A stretch of 64,000 nucleotides of DNA from Haloarcula rubra (GTDB taxonomy: Archaea > Halobacteriota > Halobacteria > Halobacteriales > Haloarculaceae). Where the stretch lies: assembly GCF_019599465.1 (NCBI RefSeq), contig NZ_RKLR01000001.1:62001-126000 (forward strand), given 5' to 3'. The notes under the pieces were generated by a model that saw only the letters and a program-made list of their open reading frames with translations, was not told the origin of the DNA and ran no database searches. Positions 1 through 8,126 of this stretch are shown in pieces. The position numbers and the translations under genes were made by a program. Within the stretch, counting starts at the first letter, position 1; every line of letters starts with the position of its first letter.

Positions 1-88
1 TATCACCCTGCGGGCCAAAGTCGAGGCCTACCCCGCGAAGCGGGAGAAGGCGGTCGCTAACGCCCGCGACCTGCTCGACGAACTGTGA
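1..88 (+). CDS. C-terminal end of an exosome-linked RNA-binding protein (COG1325-like), partial
   Basis: Only the last 28 residues are inside the window, ending at TGA 86-88. The tail has an alternating basic/acidic helix (KVEAYPAKREKAVANAR) that resembles the end of the archaeal dsRBD-fold RNA-binding proteins of COG1325, which usually sit directly upstream of the RNase P protein genes. The stop codon overlaps the start of the next gene (TGATG), so the two are translationally coupled. Identification rests on a short tail plus gene order and is tentative. Confidence 0.5.
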   Translation, partial: ITLRAKVEAYPAKREKAVANARDLLDEL

Positions 89-786
89 TGTACGAGGCCG
101 TCCACGCGCACCCGGACGGCGACAGTACCGTCGCCAGACAGGCGCTCACCGCGGCCGACTACGGCTTCGACGGTGTCGTCGTCCGCAACCACGGCGACGA
201 ACCCGCCGACTACGACGCCGAGGCCGTCGCCGAGGCGTACGGTATCGACGTCGTCGAGGGCGTGGAGGTCCGGGCGGACACCCCCTCGCAGGCCAGCGGC
301 CTCGTCGGGAACCACCGCTCGAAACACACCGTCGTCGTCGTCCACGGCGGCGACCGAGCCATCAATCGGTTCGCCGTCGAGAACCCGGCCGTCGACGTCC
401 TCGCGCACCCGATGCGGGGCGACGGCGACTTCAACCACGTCCTCGCGAACGCCGCGGCCGACAACGGCGTCCGCGTCGAGTTCTCGCTGCGTCAGGTGCT
501 GGGCGACAGCGGCGGGAGTCGGGTCCGGGCCTTGGGAGACCTGCGGAAACTGCGCGAACTCGTCGCCGACGCGGACGCTCCCTACGTCGTCTCCGCCGAC
601 CCCCGGAGCCACCTCGAACTCCGGGCCCCGCGCGAACTCGTCGCGCTCGGGGAGGCCATCGGGTTCACCGGCGACCAGATGCGTGAGGGCCTCGAAGCGT
701 GGAGCCGCCTCGCCGAACGGAACCGCCGAGTGACCGACGACTCGTTCGTCGAACCCGGCGTCCGGCTAGACGAGGACGACGGCTGA
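88..786 (+). CDS. rnp3: Ribonuclease P protein component 3 (Rpp30 homologue)
   Basis: This is the PHP/TIM-barrel-like protein subunit of archaeal RNase P, which with the catalytic RNA and other proteins removes the 5' leader of pre-tRNAs. The 232-residue product starts MYEAVHAHPDG, contains the family pattern GFDGVVVRNH near residue 28 and a DVLAHPM segment near residue 105, and has the usual length. ATG 88 is preferred over GTG 85 because it overlaps the upstream stop codon. The neighbourhood (RNA-binding protein, rnp3, rnp2, psmA, SBDS) is the conserved archaeal arrangement and supports the call. Confidence 0.93.
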   Translation: MYEAVHAHPDGDSTVARQALTAADYGFDGVVVRNHGDEPADYDAEAVAEAYGIDVVEGVEVRADTPSQASGLVGNHRSKHTVVVVHGGDRAINRFAVENPAVDVLAHPMRGDGDFNHVLANAAADNGVRVEFSLRQVLGDSGGSRVRALGDLRKLRELVADADAPYVVSADPRSHLELRAPRELVALGEAIGFTGDQMREGLEAWSRLAERNRRVTDDSFVEPGVRLDEDDG

Positions 787-845
787 CTCTGTCGGCCGGT
801 CGAACTATCGGGAGCATTTTTTACGGGGCGGTACTCGGCGGGAAC

Positions 846-1248
846 ACGACAGAGACGCGGCCGACGTTCGGTGCGCTCGTCCTCGCGTCGCTGGCGGGGG
901 TCGTCGGTACGAAGTACCTGCTCGGCGGCGCACTGGCACTGATAACTGGGTCGGCGAACGGTTCGATGCTGGTGGCGGACTCCGTCGCGCTGACAGTCGG
1001 GTGCGGCGTCCTGCTGGCCGTCGTCGCCGGCGGTCTGGACTCGCTACGCCGCCTTTGCGGTATTCGGTCTCGTGGTCGGTCTCAGCGGCCCGACCGTCTT
1101 GGCCGGGAACTCGATAGTGGTCGCCGAGACCGTCGGGCTGGTGGCCGCCGTGGTCTATCTGGCGGTCCGGAACCCGGTGGACCGAATCGCGGACCCGGCC
1201 GTGGCGTCCGACGACAGCGCCAGTCGGTTCGGGTCGACGCTGCGCTGA
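846..1248 (+). pseudogene. Broken small membrane-protein gene between rnp3 and rnp2
   Basis: Two hydrophobic halves lie in different frames. From 846 the reading is TETRPTFGALVLASLAG, continuing to about 1034 with membrane-like segments. From about 1036 the reading continues in the next frame as WTRYAAFAVFGLVVGLSG to a TGA at 1246-1248. At the expected start (846-848) the codon is ACG, placed 25 bases after a TTTTTTA box at 816-822, so a former ATG may have become ACG. Together the halves would give about 133 residues with roughly four membrane helices. A sequencing error could explain the frameshift but not easily both lesions. The family is not recognised. Confidence 0.6.
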
Positions 1249-1297
1249 CCGGCGCCGACACCGCACCGTTCTTTACGCCGATACGCGAACGACAGGT

Positions 1298-1330
1298 ATG
1301 GGACAGTCACTGACGGAGGGAGGCCGATGA
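1298..1330 (+). other. Ten-codon leaderless reading frame ahead of rnp2
   Basis: An ATG at 1298 lies about 25 bases after a CTTTAC box (1271-1276), the spacing of haloarchaeal leaderless transcripts. It opens a ten-codon frame (MGQSLTEGGR) whose TGA at 1328-1330 overlaps the ATG of rnp2 at 1327. A purine-rich GGAGGGAGG stretch (1315-1323) precedes rnp2. It may be a leader peptide that couples translation to rnp2. The short length means chance cannot be excluded. Confidence 0.4.
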
Positions 1331-1806
1331 AACACCTCCCGAAACACCTCCAGCCACGGTGGCGTTACCTCGCCGTCGAACTGGAGACGTGGCCCGACGC
1401 CGACGTGGACCGCCGGGCGTTCCAGCGCGAGGTGTGGTACGCCACGCAGAACTTGCTGGGCGACACCGGCAGTGCCGACGTCGACGCGACGGTCCTCCGG
1501 TTCGAACACGACGACGGAACCGGACACGCCATCGTCCGCGTCCGCCGGAACCACACCGACGCGGCCCGCGCGGCGCTGGCCTGTATCGACGCCGTCGACG
1601 GGGCCCCGGTGGGCTTGCGCGTGACGGGCACGAGCGGGACCGTGCGCGCCTGTGAAGAAAAATATATACGCGGGCCGGCGGAACCGTTCGGACAGAGACA
1701 CGTCGTGTTCGAGAACGCAGAACGGAGCGCCCTCGCCCGTCAGAAGCGAGTCGACGTGCGCACCGACCACTCGTTCGTGGGCGCGACAGACCTCGATTTC
1801 CGATAA
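1327..1806 (+). CDS. rnp2: Ribonuclease P protein component 2 (Pop5 homologue)
   Basis: Pop5-family protein, partner of Rpp30 in archaeal RNase P. The 159-residue product begins MKHLPKHLQPRWRYLAVELE, the characteristic N terminus, and carries the RRM-like pattern ending in GHAIVRVRRNH near residue 70. ATG 1327 overlaps the stop of the ten-codon upstream frame and is preceded by GGAGG, so this start probably uses a Shine-Dalgarno sequence. The next gene, psmA, starts three bases after the stop, so co-transcription is very likely. Confidence 0.93.
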   Translation: MKHLPKHLQPRWRYLAVELETWPDADVDRRAFQREVWYATQNLLGDTGSADVDATVLRFEHDDGTGHAIVRVRRNHTDAARAALACIDAVDGAPVGLRVTGTSGTVRACEEKYIRGPAEPFGQRHVVFENAERSALARQKRVDVRTDHSFVGATDLDFR

Positions 1807-1808
1807 CT

Positions 1809-2582
1809 ATGCAGGGACAAAATCAACAGCAGGCGTACGACCGCGGGATTACTATCTTCTCTCCGGACGGACGTCTCTATCAGGTAGAGTACGCCCGCGA
1901 AGCGGTCAAGCGGGGTACCGCGAGCATCGGCATCCGGACCAGCGACGGCGTGGTGCTGGCCGTCGACAAGCGCATCCGCTCGCCGCTGATGGAGCGCTCC
2001 TCCGTCGAGAAGATTCACAAGGCCGACGACCACATCGGCATCGCCTCGGCCGGCCACGTCGCCGACGCCCGACAGCTCATCGACTTCGCCCGCCGACAGG
2101 CGCAGGTCAACCAGCTCCGGTACGGCGAACCGGTCGGCGTCGAGACGCTCACCAAGGAGATTACGGACTACATCCAGCAGTACACGCAGGTCGGTGGCGC
2201 TCGGCCGTTCGGCGTCGCACTCATCATCGCCGGTATCGCCAACGGCGAACCCCGCCTCTACGAGACGGACCCGTCGGGGACGCCCTACGAGTGGAAGGCC
2301 CTCGCAGTGGGCGCCGACCGCGGCGAAATCCGGGACTACCTCGAAGCCAACTACGACGAGGAGATGGACCTAGACGCCGGTGTCGACCTCGCACTCGCGG
2401 CGCTGGCGTCGGTCAACGACGGCGGCCTCTCGCCGGAGGGCATCGGCATCGCCGTCATCGACGTCGAGACAGAGCAGTTCCGCGAACTCTCCGACGAGGA
2501 GAAAGAGAGCCACCTCGTCGAGGCGGACCTACTCGCCAGCGAGGACGACGCGGCGGACGAACCCGACGAAGACGAAGAGTAA
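1809..2582 (+). CDS. psmA: Proteasome alpha subunit
   Basis: Alpha-ring subunit of the 20S proteasome (257 residues). It has the signature YDRGITIFSPDGRLYQVEYA at residues 10-29, which marks the N-terminal gate region of alpha subunits. The C-terminal tail is strongly acidic (DDAADEPDEDEE), as is usual in haloarchaea. It lacks the active-site threonine, as expected for an alpha subunit. It sits immediately after rnp2, the standard archaeal order. No beta subunit gene is in the window. Confidence 0.97.
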   Translation: MQGQNQQQAYDRGITIFSPDGRLYQVEYAREAVKRGTASIGIRTSDGVVLAVDKRIRSPLMERSSVEKIHKADDHIGIASAGHVADARQLIDFARRQAQVNQLRYGEPVGVETLTKEITDYIQQYTQVGGARPFGVALIIAGIANGEPRLYETDPSGTPYEWKALAVGADRGEIRDYLEANYDEEMDLDAGVDLALAALASVNDGGLSPEGIGIAVIDVETEQFRELSDEEKESHLVEADLLASEDDAADEPDEDEE

Positions 2583-2684
2583 GTCCCGACGACGCGCCCG
2601 CTTTCTGGCTCCCAGCGGGTTCCAGCCACTGCGTGACCGCCCGACGCAGTAAGGCCTTTAACTAACCCACCGTTACCGACAGGT

Positions 2685-3413
2685 ATGATATCGCTTGACG
2701 AGGCGGTGACGGCGCGCCTCGAGACCCACGGACAGCGGTTCGAGGTACTGGTCGACCCCGACGCCGCCCTCGCCATCAAACGCGGGGAGTTCGACGGCGA
2801 GCTAGAGGACGTCATCGCCGCCGAGGACGTCTTCGAGAACGCCTCGCGCGGCGACCGACCGCCGGAAGAGAGTCTGGAGGAAGTGTTCGGGACGACGGAA
2901 CCGATGGAGATTATCCCGGAGGTCATCAAGCGGGGCGAGATACAGATAACGGCAGAACAGCGCCGGGAGATGCAGGAACAGAAACACAAGCAACTCGTCC
3001 AGCGCATCACCCGCAACGCCGTCAACCCCCAGATGGACGACGCACCGCACCCGCCCGAACGCATCGAGTCGGCGCTGGAGGAGACGGACTTCCGCGTCGA
3101 CCCGATGGAGCCAGTCGAGACGCAGGTCGACGACGCGCTGGACGCCCTGCGGCCGGTCATCCCCATCCGGTTCGACGAGATAACGGTCGCCGTGCAGGTC
3201 CCCGCCGAGTACGCGGGGAGCGCGCAAGCGAAGATTCGCCAGTTCGGCGACTTAGAGCGCGAGGAGTGGCAGGCCGACGGGTCGTGGGTCGGTGTGTTGA
3301 CGTTCCCGGCGGGGATGCAGAACGACTTCTACGACGTGGTCAACGAGAACACGAGCGGCGAGGCCGAGACGCGCATCATCAAGGACGAAGACGACATCAG
3401 TACTCGCGGATAG
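2685..3413 (+). CDS. Ribosome maturation protein SBDS
   Basis: Archaeal homologue of the Shwachman-Bodian-Diamond protein, which acts in late large-subunit maturation. The 242-residue product has the FYSH-domain features (RFEVLVDPDAALAIKRG near residue 19, then VFENASRGDRP near residue 49), a central helical domain with ITAEQRREM, and a C-terminal ferredoxin-like domain. ATG 2685 lies about 30 bases after a CTTTAACT box (2654-2661), so it has its own leaderless promoter downstream of psmA. Confidence 0.95.
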   Translation: MISLDEAVTARLETHGQRFEVLVDPDAALAIKRGEFDGELEDVIAAEDVFENASRGDRPPEESLEEVFGTTEPMEIIPEVIKRGEIQITAEQRREMQEQKHKQLVQRITRNAVNPQMDDAPHPPERIESALEETDFRVDPMEPVETQVDDALDALRPVIPIRFDEITVAVQVPAEYAGSAQAKIRQFGDLEREEWQADGSWVGVLTFPAGMQNDFYDVVNENTSGEAETRIIKDEDDISTRG

Positions 3414-3449
3414 CCAGCGGTTCCGACGAGGAGACCGAGGAGTCGCGAG

Positions 3450-3797
3450 CTATCCCTTCTTGAAGCCGACGAGGAACCCGCCGGTGAACCCGGCGCTGAC
3501 GGGGAGCGCCGAGAGAATCGACATGAGCCACGACGGTGGCTGTCCGGCCGCGGCGTCCGTCGCTCCGCTGGTCGCGTTCTGTGCGGCCCCGCCGATTGCC
3601 TGCCAGTTGACTTCGAGTATCCCGCGCGTCTCGAGGAACTTGAACAGGGCCAGTTCGAGGCCGACGATGACCGCGATGAGTTTCGCGACCTTCTTGGCGG
3701 CGAAACCGATGATGCCGCCGATGAGGCCCCCGGCCCCGAACTCCAGTCCCATCTGCTGGAGACCGAACCCGTCCATCTGGAGAGCAAACTCTACCAT
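3450..3797 (-). CDS. FUN14-family membrane protein
   Basis: Small membrane protein of 115 residues, rich in glycine, with FUN14-type pattern GLEFGAGGLIGGIIGFAAKK (residues 17-36), a hydrophobic segment IAVIVGLELALFKFL, and a final SAGFTGGFLVGFKKG. The FUN14 family is widespread in archaea but its role there is not established. Transcription is convergent with SBDS. A TATTTTAAAT box (3817-3826, minus strand) lies 20-29 bases before the ATG, matching a leaderless promoter shared back to back with hflX. Confidence 0.85.
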   Translation of the reverse strand: MVEFALQMDGFGLQQMGLEFGAGGLIGGIIGFAAKKVAKLIAVIVGLELALFKFLETRGILEVNWQAIGGAAQNATSGATDAAAGQPPSWLMSILSALPVSAGFTGGFLVGFKKG

Positions 3798-3876
3798 ACC
3801 GGATACCAGACTGTCGTATTTTAAATCCTTTGTGCTAACAGCGGTGCCGTCCCCGACTCCTCGGCCCCACCCCGCA

Positions 3877-3886
3877 GATTAAATAA
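3877..3886 (+). promoter_or_regulatory. TATA box of hflX
   Basis: GATTAAATAA lies 24-33 bases upstream of the GTG start of hflX, which fits a haloarchaeal leaderless transcript and supports the GTG as the start. Confidence 0.55.
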
Positions 3887-3909
3887 CCGGACGGCGTAGT
3901 AACAGCCGA

Positions 3910-5220
3910 GTGACGGCGACACACACCACGGACCGGGCGGTTGTCGCGAAACGGGTCGACAGTGGCACGGCCGACACCGAGGAGATACGCGACCTCGCGC
4001 GTGCCGCTGGCTACGAGGTGGTCGGCGAGATTACCCAGACTCGGACCGAGGACCCCGCCTACCACCTCGGCGAGGGCAAGGTCGTACGACTGGGGAACAC
4101 CGTCGCCCGCGAACAGGCGACGACGGTCATCTTCGACAACCAGTTGGGGCCGTACCAGACGTACAACATCGGGAACGAACTCCCCGAGGGCGTCACGGTC
4201 ATGGACCGGTTCCGCCTCATCATCGAGATATTCGGCCAGCGAGCCCAGACCCGGAAGGCCCAGTTGCAGGTCGAACTGGCCGAACTGCGCTACGAACTGC
4301 CCCGGGCCGAAGCGAAGGCGAGTCTCGCGAAACGCGACGAACGCCCCGGGTTCATGGGGCTGGGCGAGTACGACGAGAGCCGCGAAGAGGACATCAAGAA
4401 GCAGATATCCAACATCCGCGACGAGTTGGCGTCCATCGAGGAGACGGAGCAACACCGGCGCGAACAGCGTCGGGAGTCCGGATTCGACCTCGTCGCGCTG
4501 GCCGGGTACACGAACGCCGGGAAGTCGACGCTGTTACGGCGTCTCGCCGACGACCTCGACGTCGACGAGAACGAGGACCTCCACCCCGACCTCGACACGA
4601 CCGCCGAGAGCGAGGACCGGCTGTTCACGACGCTCGGAACGACGACGCGCCGCGCGGAGGTGGGGAAACGCGAGGTGCTGGTGACCGACACCGTCGGCTT
4701 CATCCAGAACCTCCCCCACTGGCTGGTCGAGTCGTTCAAGTCCACACTGGACTCGGTGTACCGGGCCGACCTCGTCTTGCTCGTGGTCGACGTCTCGGAG
4801 TCCGTCGAGGAGATACGCGAGAAACTGGTGACGAGCCACGACACGCTGTACGAGCGCAACGAGGCCCCCATCGTCACGGTGCTGAACAAGACGGACAAGG
4901 TCGACGACGAGGAGGTCGCCCGCAAGCGCGCGGCGCTCTCGAAACTCGCACCCAACCCCGTGGCCGTCAGCGGCAAAGAGGGGCTGAACATCGACGAGTT
5001 GGCCGCCCGCATCGACGAGGAACTCCCCGACTACCAGCACGAGCGGCTCGTCCTGCCCATGACCGATGAGACGATGAGCGTCGTCTCGTGGATTCACGAC
5101 CACGCCCACGTCGAGACGGTGGACTACGGCGACGAGGTGGTCATCGAGTTCGAAGCGAGGCCGGCCATCGTCGAGCAGTCCCGTGCGAAAGCCGGTGACC
5201 TGGTGGGCGCGTCAGCCTGA
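3910..5220 (+). CDS. hflX: GTPase HflX
   Basis: Ribosome-associated GTPase of 436 residues that splits stalled ribosomes in bacteria; the archaeal role is assumed to be similar. The N-terminal HflX domain contains the glycine-rich HLGEGKVV stretch. The G domain has the P-loop GYTNAGKST (199-207), switch region DTVGFIQNLP, and NKTDK. A coiled region rich in Glu and Arg separates the domains. The start is GTG at 3910, supported by the TATA box. The 3' end overlaps the convergent gene that follows by nine bases. Confidence 0.95.
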   Translation: MTATHTTDRAVVAKRVDSGTADTEEIRDLARAAGYEVVGEITQTRTEDPAYHLGEGKVVRLGNTVAREQATTVIFDNQLGPYQTYNIGNELPEGVTVMDRFRLIIEIFGQRAQTRKAQLQVELAELRYELPRAEAKASLAKRDERPGFMGLGEYDESREEDIKKQISNIRDELASIEETEQHRREQRRESGFDLVALAGYTNAGKSTLLRRLADDLDVDENEDLHPDLDTTAESEDRLFTTLGTTTRRAEVGKREVLVTDTVGFIQNLPHWLVESFKSTLDSVYRADLVLLVVDVSESVEEIREKLVTSHDTLYERNEAPIVTVLNKTDKVDDEEVARKRAALSKLAPNPVAVSGKEGLNIDELAARIDEELPDYQHERLVLPMTDETMSVVSWIHDHAHVETVDYGDEVVIEFEARPAIVEQSRAKAGDLVGASA

Positions 5221-6177
5221 CGACGCGTTTCGGTCGCGCTCACGGATGTTCTCGTCGAGGAAGCGGAGCGTCTTCGTCCACGCGTCTCGCGTCGCGTTCG
5301 GGTGGAAACTCTCACCGCTCGGGTTGGCGAAGGCGTGGGAGGCACCCTCGTAGACGTGTATCTCCTTCTCGACACCGAGGCGGGCCAGCGTTCGGTCGAA
5401 CTCGCGGACGGTCTCGATACCTACGACCTGGTCTTCGGACCCGAAGATGCCCAGCACCGGCCCGTCGATACGCTGTAGCGTCGTCTCGTTCGTCGTCAGG
5501 GTCCCGTAGTAGACGACCGTCGCGTTCAGGTCGGCGTCGCTCAGGCTCAACTGGAGGCTCTGGCCGCCGCCGAAACACCAGCCCAGACTGGCGACACGTC
5601 GGGTCGTGTCCGACCGGTTTCGGAGGCCAGCGGTCGCACGGCTCATCTTCGTCACGGCTTCGTCGGGGTTGTTCCGCACTTCGCCCGACAGTTCGGCGGC
5701 GTACGATGAGTTGGTCGCCACGCGCCCGTCGTAGAGGTCGACGGCGAAGACGACGTAGCCGTGGCCGGCGAGGATGTCGGCCATGTGCCTGATGTTCTCG
5801 TTGAGGCCCCACCACTCGTGGATCATGACGACGGCGGGGTAGGTCCCGTTGCCGGCCGGTCGGGCCAGATACCCCGGCGTCCCGTTTATCGTGGTGTTCG
5901 TCGCCGTTATGGCCGAGAGGTTCTCGGCGCCGAATATCTCGGCGTTCGACCCCGAGGTGACCACTCGACAGGTACCGTTCTTCTCGATTGCGCCCGGCTG
6001 ACACCCCATGTGTGGCGTCTGTGTGTAGGATGCTTCCGCGCTAGTCGGCTGGGGGATCGGTGTCTCCGTCGCCGTACTCGTCTCGGTCGGTGTCGTCTCA
6101 CCGCTCTGAGAGAGGCCGGCACAACCGCTCAGGACGACCAGCACTGCGACCACCACCGCGAGCGAACTGGAGCGCAT
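5212..6177 (-). CDS. Dienelactone-hydrolase-family lipoprotein
   Basis: Surface-anchored alpha/beta hydrolase of 321 residues. The N terminus is a lipoprotein signal (hydrophobic stretch then LSGCAG), followed by a Thr/Glu/Pro-rich linker. The hydrolase domain has the nucleophile elbow GWCFGGG with Cys201, an acid in GSEDQV (Asp249) and a His in GASHAF (His281), the Cys-Asp-His triad of dienelactone hydrolases. The substrate cannot be told. A GATTTAC box at about -27 (minus strand, 6201-6207) supports the start. The gene ends convergently with hflX. Confidence 0.85.
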   Translation of the reverse strand: MRSSSLAVVVAVLVVLSGCAGLSQSGETTPTETSTATETPIPQPTSAEASYTQTPHMGCQPGAIEKNGTCRVVTSGSNAEIFGAENLSAITATNTTINGTPGYLARPAGNGTYPAVVMIHEWWGLNENIRHMADILAGHGYVVFAVDLYDGRVATNSSYAAELSGEVRNNPDEAVTKMSRATAGLRNRSDTTRRVASLGWCFGGGQSLQLSLSDADLNATVVYYGTLTTNETTLQRIDGPVLGIFGSEDQVVGIETVREFDRTLARLGVEKEIHVYEGASHAFANPSGESFHPNATRDAWTKTLRFLDENIRERDRNASSG

Positions 6178-6299
6178 GGTCTACCCAGAAGGGCAGTTCG
6201 TGTAAATCGATTGTTACTAGTTGTCTCGCAGATAGATTCGCGCCGCGAGGCGACGGGAACGAGCGACCGCACACTGCCGGTAAGGTTTCGAAACTGCCG

Positions 6300-7742
6300 T
6301 CAGTCGTCGGCGTCGGCCGACCACAGCGCCGGTGGCACCGCGTCGAGGAGGTCGGTCGCGACCAGTCCGTACCCCCGTTCGTCGACGACAGCGTCGCCAG
6401 CGCCGCCGACGGCGTAGGCCGCGATGCTCGCGGCGTGGCGCGGTTCCTGCACGCACGCCAGCGCGCCGGTGACGCCCGCTAACACGTCGCCGGTGCCGCC
6501 GACGGTCATCCCGGGGTTGCCGGTACGGTTGACGCGGGTCCGTTCGCCGTCGGAGACGACGTCGTACGGACCTTTCACGAGGAGCGTGTGGCCGAGGTCG
6601 GCCGCGAACGACTCCACGAGGTCCGCGCGTTCGCGCCAGTCGTCGCTCGTCTCGCCGCCCATCCCGACGAGTTCCTCCTGATGGGGCGTACAGACGAGGT
6701 CGGCGTCGGTGTCTACGTCCGGGACCACCGAGAGCGCGTCTGCGTCGACGACGGCCGTGCCGTCGAATCGTTCGAGGAGGGCTGCGACGGCTTCGAGGGT
6801 CGCGTCGGCGTCGCCCAGTCCCGGCCCGAGGACGAGCGTGTCGTGGTCGGCCGCGAGGTCGGCGAGTCGGTCGACGTGCGGCGGTGCGAGCACGTCTCCG
6901 TCGTACGGGCGGACGATGAGGTTCTCGCTGTACCCCTGGATCTCGCGGGCGACGGGTTCCGGTGCGGCGACCCGAACGAGGTCGGCACCGCCGCGCAGCG
7001 CCGCCTGTGCGGAGAGGGCCGGCGCGCCGGTGTAGGGGCCACCACCGACCACCAGTACCTCCCCGTTGTCGCCCTTGTGACTCGCCGGGTCCCGCGTCAG
7101 TCGCCGGAGGTCGCCCCGTTCGACGAACAGTTCGGCGGCCTCGGGGATGCCGATGTCGGCGACGGTGACGCCCGCGTCGAGGTCCGACAGGCCCGGTTTC
7201 GTGTCGTGGAACGTGACGACGTGGTCGGCGTCGACGGCGTTGTCGGCGAGGGTGCCGTCCGCGGCGTCCAGACCGGACGGCACGTCCACCGAGAGGACCG
7301 TCGCGTCGCTCGCGGTCATCGCCGCCGCGGCGGTGGCTTCGGGTTCGCGGAGCGCCCCGCTGATGCCGGTCCCCAGCATCGCGTCGACGACGAGGTCAGG
7401 GTCGCCGAGGGCGAACTGGGACGCGTCGCCGACCTGTTCAGTCGGGTACTCGGCGGACTGGAGGGCGTCCCAGTTCTCGCGGGCGATGTCGGTCGTGATC
7501 GTCTCGGGACGGCCGAGCAGGAGAACCCGCAGGTCGTAGTCGTCGAGGAACCGGGCCGCGACGAGTGCGTCGCCGCCGTTGTTGCCGCGACCGGCGACGA
7601 CGGTGACGCTGGCACCGGTGTCGGCGTGGGCCCGGACCGCCTGCGCGACGGCGTTGCCCGAGGACTCCATCAACTGCTTGCGCGGCACGCCCAGCGCCGC
7701 CGCGTTCTCGTCGACGACGCCCATCTCTGAGCCAGTGAGCAT
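6300..7742 (-). CDS. nnr: Bifunctional NAD(P)H-hydrate repair enzyme (epimerase plus ADP-dependent dehydratase)
   Basis: Repairs damaged NAD(P)H hydrates. The N-terminal half (about residues 1-210) is the YjeF_N epimerase domain with VAGRGNNGGDALVAARFL near residue 49. The C-terminal half is the YjeF_C/carbohydrate-kinase-like dehydratase with GNPGMTVGGTGDVLAGVTGA near residue 432, which contains the catalytic Asp. The length of 480 residues matches the fused form found in many bacteria and archaea. Confidence 0.95.
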   Translation of the reverse strand: MLTGSEMGVVDENAAALGVPRKQLMESSGNAVAQAVRAHADTGASVTVVAGRGNNGGDALVAARFLDDYDLRVLLLGRPETITTDIARENWDALQSAEYPTEQVGDASQFALGDPDLVVDAMLGTGISGALREPEATAAAAMTASDATVLSVDVPSGLDAADGTLADNAVDADHVVTFHDTKPGLSDLDAGVTVADIGIPEAAELFVERGDLRRLTRDPASHKGDNGEVLVVGGGPYTGAPALSAQAALRGGADLVRVAAPEPVAREIQGYSENLIVRPYDGDVLAPPHVDRLADLAADHDTLVLGPGLGDADATLEAVAALLERFDGTAVVDADALSVVPDVDTDADLVCTPHQEELVGMGGETSDDWRERADLVESFAADLGHTLLVKGPYDVVSDGERTRVNRTGNPGMTVGGTGDVLAGVTGALACVQEPRHAASIAAYAVGGAGDAVVDERGYGLVATDLLDAVPPALWSADADD

Positions 7743-7797
7743 GCGTAGCGGTTCGCCCGCCTCCGTGGTAACGGTACGGGACCAGCGGCGCGGGCGC

Positions 7798-8073
7798 CTA
7801 CCAGCGGACCTCGAACCCGTCTAGCCCCTCGGGTGCTTCCTCGTTGACCTCGACGTCGGTGACGTTGGCTCTGGTGCTGCCCTCGTGACAGTACTCGACC
7901 ATCGCGTCGACGGCCTCCGGGTCGCCCTCGAAGACGGCCTCGACCCGGCCGTCGTCGAGGTTCTTCACCCAGCCGTCGACCCCCTGCTCTCTTGCGGTAT
8001 CCCGCGTCGTCGCCCGGTAGTAGACGCCCTGCACCCGGCCGGAGACGAAGACGTGGACTCGCTTGCGAGACAT
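7798..8073 (-). CDS. acyP: Acylphosphatase
   Basis: Small enzyme (91 residues) that hydrolyses acyl phosphates. The signature SGRVQGVYYRATTRDTA carries the catalytic Arg, and VDGWVKNLDDGRVEAVFEG carries the catalytic Asn. ATG 8073 gives the usual family length; a GTG at 8082 would add three residues. It lies between nnr and the glycosylase gene, all on the minus strand with short gaps, but shared function is not implied. Confidence 0.95.
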   Translation of the reverse strand: MSRKRVHVFVSGRVQGVYYRATTRDTAREQGVDGWVKNLDDGRVEAVFEGDPEAVDAMVEYCHEGSTRANVTDVEVNEEAPEGLDGFEVRW

Positions 8074-8126
8074 GCGAGACACTCCCGCCGGCGGCTACAA
8101 AAATCAATCCCCGGCGGACGGCACAG

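Noticed and set aside
6588-7730. A 380-residue plus-strand frame opposite nnr
   Set aside because: It is the antisense shadow of nnr, which has clear YjeF_N and YjeF_C motifs.
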